Below are positions 44,289 to 52,086 of a stretch of DNA of 64,000 nucleotides, piece after piece; the stretch's first letter is position 1; every line of letters begins with the position of its first letter. The stretch lies in NCBI RefSeq assembly GCF_024813435.1, contig NZ_JANAEZ010000002.1:620001-684000 (forward strand), given 5' to 3'. Below the pieces are notes generated by a model. That model was given only the letters and a program-made list of their open reading frames with translations. It did not search any database and was not told the origin of the DNA. Position numbers and translations under genes: made by a program. This stretch comes from Cognataquiflexum gelatinilyticum (GTDB lineage Bacteria > Bacteroidota > Bacteroidia > Cytophagales > Cyclobacteriaceae).

Positions 44289-45707
44289 TCACTCTTTGAC
44301 TTTATTGATCACAGGAGGTTGCCAGGTTCCGTTCAAGGCAGGCTCTTCAGGACCATAAATCCTCAAAACAAGATAAAAAGGTTCGGCAGGGGCAGGAAGC
44401 CAGTTAGCCAATTGTCCTTTATCTGTTGGAGCCTCATGCTGGAGGTAAATGGAGAAATTACCATCCTTGTCTTTCACCAAACCTTGTGTGGTAGAATTGA
44501 TCAGATAGCGGTTGATCGGGTTTTCTACCATATATCCGGCAACCCCATCAGCCTGCTTATTATACATGGTCACAGACCAAAAATATTTGGCAGGGGGAGT
44601 GTTGGCCGGTGTGAAGTCAATCCTGTATTGGTGCTTGCTCCCATCCAAAACCTCACCATCTGCATCAACATATGCAATGGGATAAAAAGCTTCCTCCTTA
44701 TCATTGGCATAAATACCCACCATCACAGCTGCGGCCCGCAAAAGCCTATCTCCTTTGTAAAAACTCCGTGACCCAAAGGCATCCATCATGTTCCACCCAT
44801 TGACCTGTTTGGCAATATTGGTAGCTTTTTGCTGTATGGAGTCAATGCCATCTTTGATTCCTGCATTGATGGCTGACAGGACTTCCGGGGAATAATTGGC
44901 ACTGTCAAACCCTGCCCCCGGCTTGATTCCGATTTTTTCAAACCTTTCTAATTCAGCGGAATCCTCCTCATGAAAAGGCTCCAACATGGAAAGGTAAAAA
45001 TTCACATATTTGATAAATCTTGCATCACCAAATTCCTTTGGATCTAAGGGAACCCAATCCACTTCTAGTGAAGGTTTGGCAGGTTTGCCTTCAAAAACAC
45101 TGAGAGGTTGCAGCTTATAGCTTTTTTGAATTTCGAGTACATTGGGCAAGTCATCATTTCCTTTGAGTTGTGTCCTTCCGATAATACTTATAAACTGGCT
45201 TTCGCTGTAAAATACGGCTTTGAATTTTTCCTTTGGAATGTCTCCCTCCCATCCCGGTCCAACAAAAAGAAAATCCCCGGGCTCGGTTCCTGTGGTGCGG
45301 GTGCCAATGAAAGCAAAATTGTGCGTGAACAAATCAATGCATTGAAACACGTAATACCGATCCTCAATTTTTGATACAGAAAGCACCATGGGCTCGGCTC
45401 TCAAATCCAGACCAAATGCAGAATAAGGCGTATCACCATTCATCGTAACTACATCTATCCGTGTGTGGTCAGCAGGTTCGGTATCATGCGAGACCTCATT
45501 CAAAGGCGCACGGTAGCCGGGGCTTTCAGGAACAGATCTATAATATTGAGCTTGGTAACCCATCAATAACGGGTAAGAAAAAATATAAGCGTCTTTGGCA
45601 ATTTGCCGGGCCTCTTCAGGGGATAAATTATCTGTCTTCGTTTTAGGGCTGCAAGCGGTGAACATAGCACCTAAAACAAATAAAGTTGCTATAAATATTC
45701 TGTTCAT
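44289..45707 (-). CDS. DUF1254/DUF1214 lipoprotein (copy 1)
   Basis: A 472-residue lipoprotein (MNRIFIATLFVLGAMFTACS) with a DUF1254 N-terminal domain (EARQIAKDAYIFSYPLLMGY and VVTMNGDTPYSAFGLDLRAE) and a DUF1214 C-terminal domain (YFWSVTMYNKQADG, then YLQHEAPTDKGQLANWLPAP). Proteins of this type are widespread, secreted and of unknown function. It lies 8 bases downstream of a paralogue in the same direction, so the two are one operon. Confidence 0.88.
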   Translation of the reverse strand: MNRIFIATLFVLGAMFTACSPKTKTDNLSPEEARQIAKDAYIFSYPLLMGYQAQYYRSVPESPGYRAPLNEVSHDTEPADHTRIDVVTMNGDTPYSAFGLDLRAEPMVLSVSKIEDRYYVFQCIDLFTHNFAFIGTRTTGTEPGDFLFVGPGWEGDIPKEKFKAVFYSESQFISIIGRTQLKGNDDLPNVLEIQKSYKLQPLSVFEGKPAKPSLEVDWVPLDPKEFGDARFIKYVNFYLSMLEPFHEEDSAELERFEKIGIKPGAGFDSANYSPEVLSAINAGIKDGIDSIQQKATNIAKQVNGWNMMDAFGSRSFYKGDRLLRAAAVMVGIYANDKEEAFYPIAYVDADGEVLDGSKHQYRIDFTPANTPPAKYFWSVTMYNKQADGVAGYMVENPINRYLINSTTQGLVKDKDGNFSIYLQHEAPTDKGQLANWLPAPAEPFYLVLRIYGPEEPALNGTWQPPVINKVKE

Positions 45708-45715
45708 GATATAAA

Positions 45716-47146
45716 TTATTTGTTCTGTTTAACCATTTTTGGACTTACCCAAGTACCTTCCAACACAGCCTCTGTTGGCCCATAAAGTCGCATAATACAA
45801 TAAAAAGGGCCATTGGGAGCCGGAAGCCAATTTGCTTCGAGGTTTGCTCCCGGAGATTCATGCTGGACATACAAAGTGACGGAACCATCGTTGTTTCTCA
45901 CGAATGCATCCTTCATCGTGGAATTTAACAAATACTTGTCCAATGGATTATCGACCAACAACTGGGTTTTGCCATCATACATTGTCAGGGACCAAAAAGC
46001 TTTGACCGGAGGCATTTGATTGGGAGCAAAAGTCAATGTGTAAGTATTTTTAGATCCATCCAATGGATTACCTTCAGCATCAACAAAAAAAGCCGGATAG
46101 ATCGCTTCTGAAGCAGAGTTGCCAAAAATACCCAAATGTGCCCCAACCGCCCGGATAAGATGGATATTATCTAAATTATAATGCTCCTTGGCACTTTTTT
46201 CCAAAGTTTCTCTGCTTCCAAAAATATAGGCACTTCCCAAAGGGTCAGTCGAATTTTCTTTTATGAATGCCTCCATCTCAGCAAAGCCATCTTTAACCCC
46301 TTGTTTGATGGCATTTTGAATATCTTCCTCAAAGTTATTGAAGCTATAGCCTTCTTCTGTGCCCAGTCCCAATTTGGCGAAATCTTCCATTATGGCTTTT
46401 TCTTTCTCTATTGGTTCTCCTATAAACTTTAGCATAGCATCCAGGTATTTAAAAGATGCTTCGGAAAATTGCTCTCCTTCAACCCATTGAGGAAAAACAT
46501 CGTCATGTTCTTTTTTTGCAGAAGGATTTCCCAAATATTCGCTCAGGGTTTGCAGTTGATATTGGTCCTGTAGATGCTGCACATTTTCCAAATCATTGGC
46601 ATCAAATAACTGAGTACGAACAATAGTGAAAAATATCCCTGTTTCACTTCGAATTACTTCTGTGATACCCTCAGGAATTTCTCCCTCCCAGTTTTCATTT
46701 GCCACTAAATATTTTCCGGCTTTGTTGCCTGTGGTCAAGGAACCTATATAGGCAAAATTATGGGTATACAGATCTATAAACTGAAAGCTGTAGTACCTTA
46801 TTGAATCGACCTCAGGAACTGTAAAAACAACGGGTTCTTCCCGAATATCACTCCAGAACATACAATAAGGAGTATCTGAGTTAGGGGTGACTATTGCCTT
46901 GTCTTCCGGTGTGTACAACCTTGCGTCGCATGACAATGCGTTGATTTCACCTTTATAATCCCCGGAATTTTTGTCAATGGCGTTTACAAACAAGGTTTTA
47001 TAATTCATGACCATGGGAAATCCATAGATGTAAGCTTCTTTGGCTATTCGTCTGGCTTCTTCAGGACTTAATTTTTTGTCGGGTTCCTGGCAACCTGAAA
47101 TGAAAATGAGGATTGCCAATGTCAGTAAATTGAAATTTGCTTTCAT
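45716..47146 (-). CDS. DUF1254/DUF1214 lipoprotein (copy 2)
   Basis: A paralogue of the next gene in the operon, about 476 residues from the ATG at 47146, which gives a lipoprotein signal (LLTLAILIFISGCQE); an in-frame extension to 47227 lacks signal features. DUF1254 motifs (EARRIAKEAYIYGFPMVMNY, IVTPNSDTPYCMFW) and DUF1214 motifs (AFWSLTMYDGKTQLL, NWLPAPNGPFY) are clear. Tandem copies suggest a two-subunit or dose arrangement. The first gene of the pair. Confidence 0.88.
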   Translation of the reverse strand: MKANFNLLTLAILIFISGCQEPDKKLSPEEARRIAKEAYIYGFPMVMNYKTLFVNAIDKNSGDYKGEINALSCDARLYTPEDKAIVTPNSDTPYCMFWSDIREEPVVFTVPEVDSIRYYSFQFIDLYTHNFAYIGSLTTGNKAGKYLVANENWEGEIPEGITEVIRSETGIFFTIVRTQLFDANDLENVQHLQDQYQLQTLSEYLGNPSAKKEHDDVFPQWVEGEQFSEASFKYLDAMLKFIGEPIEKEKAIMEDFAKLGLGTEEGYSFNNFEEDIQNAIKQGVKDGFAEMEAFIKENSTDPLGSAYIFGSRETLEKSAKEHYNLDNIHLIRAVGAHLGIFGNSASEAIYPAFFVDAEGNPLDGSKNTYTLTFAPNQMPPVKAFWSLTMYDGKTQLLVDNPLDKYLLNSTMKDAFVRNNDGSVTLYVQHESPGANLEANWLPAPNGPFYCIMRLYGPTEAVLEGTWVSPKMVKQNK

Positions 47147-47227
47147 AGATCCGGATATGATTACAACAGTAACTGGCTTTGTGAACGGAGCATCATCATA
47201 AAAATGAATTGTGATATTCTCCTGCAA

Positions 47228-47867
47228 TGATCAGTTTAAAATTATAAAAAATCTTGCAAAAATCAGAAAGGACCAAAGACTTTAACTTCAAAGTGTGAAA
47301 ATTAAACCCCTTTTAAGCCTTGTTGAACTTTCTTTTTCATTCCATTTAAAAAAATCATTCACCACATGCCCAAGGTAAAAAGAGAAAGAAGGGTTATATC
47401 GGAGTTGAAATTGCCACCTGCTTTAGCTGGTGGTTGAATATATGATTAGATGCAATTAGGCTTTAGCCAAAAGAATAAATAATTCAAGATGATGAATGAA
47501 AAATTGGAGGCGACTGATCACATCGAAATCAAATATGGCTAGTCCCGAGTAAGGAACACAACACAGGGACATGATAACAAGACGATACCGGTTTTTAGCC
47601 GTAATAATAAAAAGAGAAAAAATCCCTTTCCGCCAAAAACAGGGAAGGCAAAATCCCTTGCGACCCTTTAGAGAACCTTCTTTTCCATTGCGGTAAAAGG
47701 TTTTTCAGCACAAAGTCCCCGAGGAAAAGGAGAAAAAAAGGAGAGGAGATGATATTTTTATGAACACAAAAAGTCAAAACTGCTATATTTCTAATACTCA
47801 AAAGTCAGGTGATAACCCTTCACACTGATGAAATATAAATCAGAATGTTACCAAAATAGGGGTATAT
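47228..47867. other. Repeat-bearing gap at the edge of the accessory island
   Basis: A 640-base gap. It contains an R2 hairpin copy at about 47408-47474 (ATTGCCACCTGCTTTAGCTG, then AGGCTTTAGCCAAAAG) but no adjacent R1. A 68-codon frame on the minus strand at 47595-47801 is not believed to be a gene because it is low-complexity, hydrophobic and aromatic without family features. Confidence 0.6.
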
Positions 47868-48203
47868 TTAATTTTCTGTTCCTCCAATTATTGAAAATTC
47901 AGCCAAAATAATTGAATAGTACATATCCAATGAAATGTCAAACTTCTCCTCCAGTCCAAAAACATACTTAACAAGATCTTTTAAGGGATTTTCTCTGTTA
48001 AGAAAGGCAACATCCAGCTGATTACTTTTTCTATTGTGGAAATAGACCGCATGTAATTCTCCTCCAAATAAAAGCCTCAGTTCGTAATCGAGCTCATCAA
48101 CAAAACTCCATCCGGACGGAAAAAATGATTCCAAAAATGTAATATCATCCCTCAAGCCGAGCTGATAATCTTTGATCAAATTTATGAGGATATCTTGATT
48201 CAT
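47868..48203 (-). CDS. Hypothetical small acidic protein
   Basis: About 111 residues from the ATG at 48203 (MNQDILINLIKDYQLGLRDD); a start 27 bases further out at 48230 is possible. No signal, membrane segment or recognised family. The protein is acidic with aromatic clusters (FFPSGWSFVDELDYELRLLF). Two decayed copies of its first ~17 codons lie just upstream (48424-48469 and 48528-48671), showing that the gene belonged to a small tandem family. Small acidic proteins in decaying tandem sets are sometimes immunity proteins; that is speculation here. Confidence 0.6.
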   Translation of the reverse strand: MNQDILINLIKDYQLGLRDDITFLESFFPSGWSFVDELDYELRLLFGGELHAVYFHNRKSNQLDVAFLNRENPLKDLVKYVFGLEEKFDISLDMYYSIILAEFSIIGGTEN

Positions 48204-48423
48204 GGATATTATGACGGGACAAGTGTTCAAAATAAAAAGAATAATCTCACAAATCAGCCATCTTTTATCAATTTTTTGCTAAGACAGGCATCCATTCTTA
48301 GTAGAAATCTTTAGGTGGTGAAAGGTGTATAAAAACCGTGACCGGAGTAATTCTTTCAAAATAAATTCCATTGTAAGCTGGAGGAAAAAAGGGAGCAGAA
48401 TAGATTTTAAAATCAATTTTTTC

Positions 48424-48469
48424 AGGATTAATTGCCTTTAATCAATATTCTGAGTACTTCGGTGGTCAT
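48424..48469 (-). pseudogene. Decayed copy of the small gene's 5' end (remnant 1)
   Basis: Reads MTTEVLRILIKGN then stop, which aligns with the MNQDILINLIKDYQ start of the gene at 47868. The flanking bases (GGTGGTCATGGATCGATTGT) are nearly the same as those around remnant 2, so the 5' untranslated region was duplicated too. Confidence 0.65.
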
Positions 48470-48527
48470 GGATCGATTGTGAAATGGAACCCTATAATAG
48501 AAATGAATTTTAATAAAATCCTTCTGA

Positions 48528-48671
48528 TTAGCGGTACTTCTGATCTTGAATCCTCTTCCTCATCACAATCCTCCCATTTCCACCAAAAACCCCCTTCAGG
48601 GGGCAGGGGGTATCAACTCTAAGTCCAAGCTGATAGTCTTTGATCAATTTTCTGAGTGCTTCAGTGGTCAT
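48528..48671 (-). pseudogene. Decayed copy of the small gene's 5' end (remnant 2)
   Basis: Starts MTTEALRKLIKDYQLGLR, matching the intact gene over 17 residues. It then runs directly into the GC-rich palindromic repeat at 48589-48611 and on to a stop at 48528. The repeat therefore truncates the copy at codon ~18. Confidence 0.7.
48589..48611. repeat. GC-rich repeat ACCCCCTTCAGGGGGCAGGG
   Basis: A short palindrome-bearing repeat (CCCCCTTCAGGGGG plus CAGGGGGTA). Three or four further copies lie in tandem at 55054-55166, and a degenerate one lies near 49065-49084. It is found elsewhere in Bacteroidota genomes from general knowledge; function is unknown. The rest of the 48231-49161 gap has only remnants and AT-rich DNA. 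Confidence 0.7.
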
Positions 48672-49082
48672 GGATCGAATGGTAAAATGAAATCCCAAAA
48701 TAAGAACGAAGTTTAATAAATCCTGATTCGTTTAATTGATTTGCAGCAATTTCATAATACTTTAAGCATTCTTCATCTCATTTTACAGGATTAGCTGTTA
48801 AAAAAAGCGCCCTATTCAGTTATTGACTTAGCTGAAATTTATTTATACTTTGGCAATAAAAAATTTGTTAAAATATTTGAAAATAAAATATTGTCATCTA
48901 ATCTCACAATAGAATTATTGTCAAAAATCCATATCCAATATTCTGGCTTTGGGTTTGGTTTCTCATTCGTAGATCGAAACCTCCCTATCCCTCCTTTCTT
49001 CTTCAGCACTTCTTCCACAAAATAAATCCATCCACCCCAGAATCCTCCTATTTCACCTACGACTCCCTCAATGGTGCAGGGG

Positions 49083-49131
49083 GTAAAAATACCCCATTCA
49101 CGGTATTTTTTTATTCCTATACTTTTCTTTA
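49083..49131 (-). terminator. Terminator-like hairpin repeat after the MBL operon (left copy)
   Basis: AAAAATACC-CCATTCAC-GGTATTTTT is a perfect 9-bp stem with an 8-base loop, followed on both strands by T-rich or A-rich sequence. It lies about 50 bases beyond the MBL gene's stop. A ~50-base copy in the same orientation lies at 51773-51824 upstream of the operon. Confidence 0.65.
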
Positions 49132-49161
49132 TTGGCAGCTCAATTTCTATAATAGTCTTTT

Positions 49162-50244
49162 CTAAAGCTCAGATGCAGTACCAAATAAATTGTTTTTCCA
49201 TGGTTCATTTCCTCCAATTGAATATTCAGATGAAATGACACCATACTGATATTTCAATTCCCGTAAAGTTGGATTGAATTCTTTAATAACCTTAGATACC
49301 TTGTTATCTCGTTTCTTGGACTTATTGGAAATATTATTTGGAGAAGTTATAAAAAGGTTACTTGACAATGATTTATATTTTTCAATCATTTTTTCTTCCG
49401 GTAATTTTTTATTCCTATTCCAAGGAGTCAATGTGCTGATTGGATTACTTTTTATTAAATTTTTCCAAATATTTTCATGATAACCATTTTCACTTCCATG
49501 GTGCGGTATTTTAAAATAACTAGCTTTTGGAAATTTGCCGATTACAACAGATTTTTCAATTATATCATTCCAACCAATTTCCGGATCACTATGTACCTCC
49601 AAATCAGATCCGAGCAATGCAATTTCATCATTGAATCTCAATAATATTACAATCGATCTATCATTTGGGGTGTATGTTGTTATTTTTCTGTTATTGGGTC
49701 CATATTCATTGATTAATTTTGAAATTTCCAAATCAAACAAATTTGAACTTTTATCAGAAGGTGAAAGTGAATAGACCTCGACAATAAATTCTTTTTGGGG
49801 ATTTGAATAAAGGAGCCTATCTATCGCAGCTAACTTGTTTATCCTTTTCGAATTATTCATTATCTCCAGGCATTTATTAAACTCTAATGTGGAACAATTT
49901 GAAGCCTTGGATTTTAATTTTCGGTAGTCTAACGATACACATTGCAAGAATTTTTTTAGATCATTTACTCTTCCAAATGAAAAAAATGCTTTGGGACAAT
50001 TTTCCAAAAGTGTAGATATTCCTCCTATATGATCATCATGCCAATGGGTACAAATAATTAATTTTACATTTTCCAAATCGACACCCCTGTCCCTTAAATA
50101 ATTTAATGGTAAAGAAACACCTGTATAAGGATCTATGCAACTATCGATTACTATCCAGTCTCCATTTCCTAAATGGATCACAAGGCTCTCTCCATAGCCA
50201 CCACCGGTTCCGATTAAATTAATCTCTATGGAAGGTTTATTCAA
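49162..50244 (-). CDS. MBL-fold metallohydrolase (ComEC-like)
   Basis: A metallo-beta-lactamase-fold hydrolase of 360 residues. The HxHxDH zinc motif is THWHDDHIGG (His 67, His 69, Asp 71, His 72). Preceding strands (WIVIDSCID) and a later IPHHGSENGYHENIW histidine motif place it with the ComEC/competence-type MBL group. The start is TTG at 50244, two bases after the previous stop codon, so translation is coupled. It is the third gene of a three-gene operon in AT-rich DNA. Such MBL proteins occur as effectors in several anti-phage loci, so a nuclease or phosphodiesterase role is possible but unproven. Confidence 0.85.
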   Translation of the reverse strand: MNKPSIEINLIGTGGGYGESLVIHLGNGDWIVIDSCIDPYTGVSLPLNYLRDRGVDLENVKLIICTHWHDDHIGGISTLLENCPKAFFSFGRVNDLKKFLQCVSLDYRKLKSKASNCSTLEFNKCLEIMNNSKRINKLAAIDRLLYSNPQKEFIVEVYSLSPSDKSSNLFDLEISKLINEYGPNNRKITTYTPNDRSIVILLRFNDEIALLGSDLEVHSDPEIGWNDIIEKSVVIGKFPKASYFKIPHHGSENGYHENIWKNLIKSNPISTLTPWNRNKKLPEEKMIEKYKSLSSNLFITSPNNISNKSKKRDNKVSKVIKEFNPTLRELKYQYGVISSEYSIGGNEPWKNNLFGTASEL

Positions 50245-50246
50245 TT

Positions 50247-50831
50247 TTATTCAAAAATTAAATTTTCAAAAAGTTCTGAGGCGCGGTCCGCTGCAATATT
50301 ATAATCGTCTAAATCCCAATCAATTAGCCTTTGAAACCTGATTAATGACTCTTTTGTAATTTGGCCATTTGTCATTCTATAACCTACGTTCCAATAAAAA
50401 GCAGCCCCTAGTTGAACTAGTTTTTTATCATCTGGGGAAACTGTATCCAAATCAAAATCAGCGATTTCTTTTGTTCCACCAAGAGTAAGGTCCTCCAGTT
50501 CACCAACAAACGAGCCCTCGTTGATTTCAATAACGACTCCCTTCCAGCTTTGTAAAACAGTGGAATAATTTTTTGAAAACCTGAGATCATTTATCATAAA
50601 TTTTGATTCAAATCTATTGGGCATCACAAAGTATTCCTTGATAACCTCATCATTTTCAAAGTCAGAGATTTTTGAATCCGAAGTTTCCAATTTTGACTTT
50701 AGAAAATTAATTTTGGAATTAATTGTGAAATCCATCGGAGAGTTTTGTCTCCCTATTTTGTCTCCAACGTTGGTCAAATTTGCATCGACAATGACTTGGC
50801 GTGCAAATGTTACACTTTTAAATTCTTCCAT
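50247..50831 (-). CDS. Hypothetical protein of the MBL operon (beta-barrel-like)
   Basis: A 194-residue protein with no signal or membrane segments. Its C-terminal ~95 residues form a beta-rich segment (SWKGVVIEINEGSFVGELED, then FDLDTVSPDDKKLVQLGAAF and YWNVGYRM). A similar pattern (W.GVV.E...F.A.L.D and a PDD..LV.PGA.FYW segment) is remembered from uncharacterised proteins in variable genome regions, but no name can be given. It overlaps the upstream gene by 22 bases and is followed after 2 bases by the MBL gene, so the three proteins likely act together. Confidence 0.75.
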   Translation of the reverse strand: MEEFKSVTFARQVIVDANLTNVGDKIGRQNSPMDFTINSKINFLKSKLETSDSKISDFENDEVIKEYFVMPNRFESKFMINDLRFSKNYSTVLQSWKGVVIEINEGSFVGELEDLTLGGTKEIADFDLDTVSPDDKKLVQLGAAFYWNVGYRMTNGQITKESLIRFQRLIDWDLDDYNIAADRASELFENLIFE

Positions 50832-51463
50832 AAATTTATATAGGTAGTTTTAGAAAGTTCCATTGATTTATCCCATGTGCTTTGCAAAATGTCTATTAAT
50901 TCACTAGCTCCTGTACTATTACTTTTCTTATCAAAATGGTCATTTAGATTAATACTAACACCATAAGGACGGAGCAGTTCCGAAGGTAAAACTCTAATCC
51001 TGACCTGTCCGGCATACCCATCTTCTCTTGATTCAGAAGTCATTTCAAGTTGTAAAAGTTTTGGATTAGAAAGAATTCCATCCCAATTACTAAATACCAC
51101 CAATTTTTTTCCAATTTCTATGTATTTAGATTCATCGAATTTAAAATGCAAAATGTGATTAATCCCCAAATTTTTTAATGGTGTATCTTTTAGTATTTTA
51201 AATATACTGATTCCAAGATCCTTAACCATAGGAAAATGTGATTGTTTAGTAGTCTTTAGTAACAATCTTTGCCTGGTTATTTCAAAAGTTACCCAATCTA
51301 AATCAAACTTTACAACTTCCGGATGTATAAGCTCAACTTTAGCATTTTCACCTTCTGTTTCTTGGATCAGTCCCTTGCTTACCAACCAATAAGGTTGAAT
51401 AATTACTGGATTGATGTCTCCTACAAATACAACTATTAACTCGTAAATTTCAGGATCCTTCAT
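50810..51463 (-). CDS. Hypothetical protein, first gene of the MBL operon
   Basis: A 217-residue protein starting with ATG at 51463. The first ~110 residues are strand-rich (YELIVVFVGDINPVIIQPYW and FEITRQRLLLKTT). A LGINHILHFKF segment near residue 100 resembles the GINR...F pattern of TIGR04255-type proteins, which are sporadically distributed and of unknown function; this similarity is weak. It has no signal peptide. Its 3' end overlaps the next gene by 22 bases. Confidence 0.72.
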   Translation of the reverse strand: MKDPEIYELIVVFVGDINPVIIQPYWLVSKGLIQETEGENAKVELIHPEVVKFDLDWVTFEITRQRLLLKTTKQSHFPMVKDLGISIFKILKDTPLKNLGINHILHFKFDESKYIEIGKKLVVFSNWDGILSNPKLLQLEMTSESREDGYAGQVRIRVLPSELLRPYGVSINLNDHFDKKSNSTGASELIDILQSTWDKSMELSKTTYINLWKNLKV

Positions 51464-51772
51464 TTTGAATAAGAAATTAAAATTCTAATATATTTATTAT
51501 ATCGATAAAGGAAAAAAATAGATGTCCTAATTTGATGGGAATTTACACTTATACTTTTAACAAATAATATTTTTCTTGGCTTTGTCTTACTAAAATCATT
51601 GCCATTTTTAAACCTTGGTCAAAATTTTATAATTAGGGCTGTTTCAAACCAATTCCTTTTTCAATAAAATCTTGGTCTTTATAAAGGATGGTAATTATCC
51701 TCTGCCATTTTTATTTTTCCAAATCAAACTTTTCACGAGGCGGGGGGTAATTCTCCTCCCGCACATCGGCTA

Positions 51773-51824
51773 GTAAAAATACCCCATTCACGGTATTTTT
51801 TAATCCCTATTCTTTTCTTTTATT
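51773..51824. repeat. Right copy of the hairpin repeat that brackets the MBL operon
   Basis: It matches the copy at 49083 over about 50 bases (starts GTAAAAATACCCCATTCACG), with the first ~29 bases identical and in the same orientation. It lies 310 bases upstream of the operon's first gene. The two copies are 2.69 kb apart and enclose exactly the three genes. Confidence 0.75.
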
Positions 51825-51992
51825 TTAGAATCAACTAAAGAAAAATGGTTGAGGATTATAAATAAGGGAATTGTAAAGAAACAATTACAAATTCTTTGTC
51901 TAAAAAGATGTAATTTCAAATATGTAAAAGAATGGGTTGAAAAGAAATTTTCTTTGATCCAATACAAACTAAAAGCATTAACAAATTTATCT

Positions 51993-52031
51993 CAAAGTTC
52001 TTTTATTGTTTAGACCAATAAAAGAACTTTG
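51993..52031 (+). repeat. Perfect 16-bp inverted repeat before the GHKL-nuclease gene
   Basis: CAAAGTTCTTTTATTG at 51993-52008 and its exact reverse complement at 52016-52031 enclose a 7-base loop. It ends 55 bases before the ATG at 52087. No plus-strand gene lies upstream, so it is not a terminator of one. It could be a leader hairpin, an operator or a recombination remnant. Confidence 0.8.
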
Positions 52032-52086
52032 CTATTTGGATGAAATGCGAGTAAATAAATACCATATAGAAGATTTTTGAGGTACC

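Noticed and set aside
47595..47801. 68-codon minus-strand frame
   Set aside because: Low complexity, no recognisable start context or family, and placed in repeat-rich DNA.
48839..49018. 60-codon minus-strand frame starting with GTG
   Set aside because: It looks mildly protein-like but has no ATG, and its 5' side derives from a degenerate GC-rich repeat; more likely a remnant than a gene.
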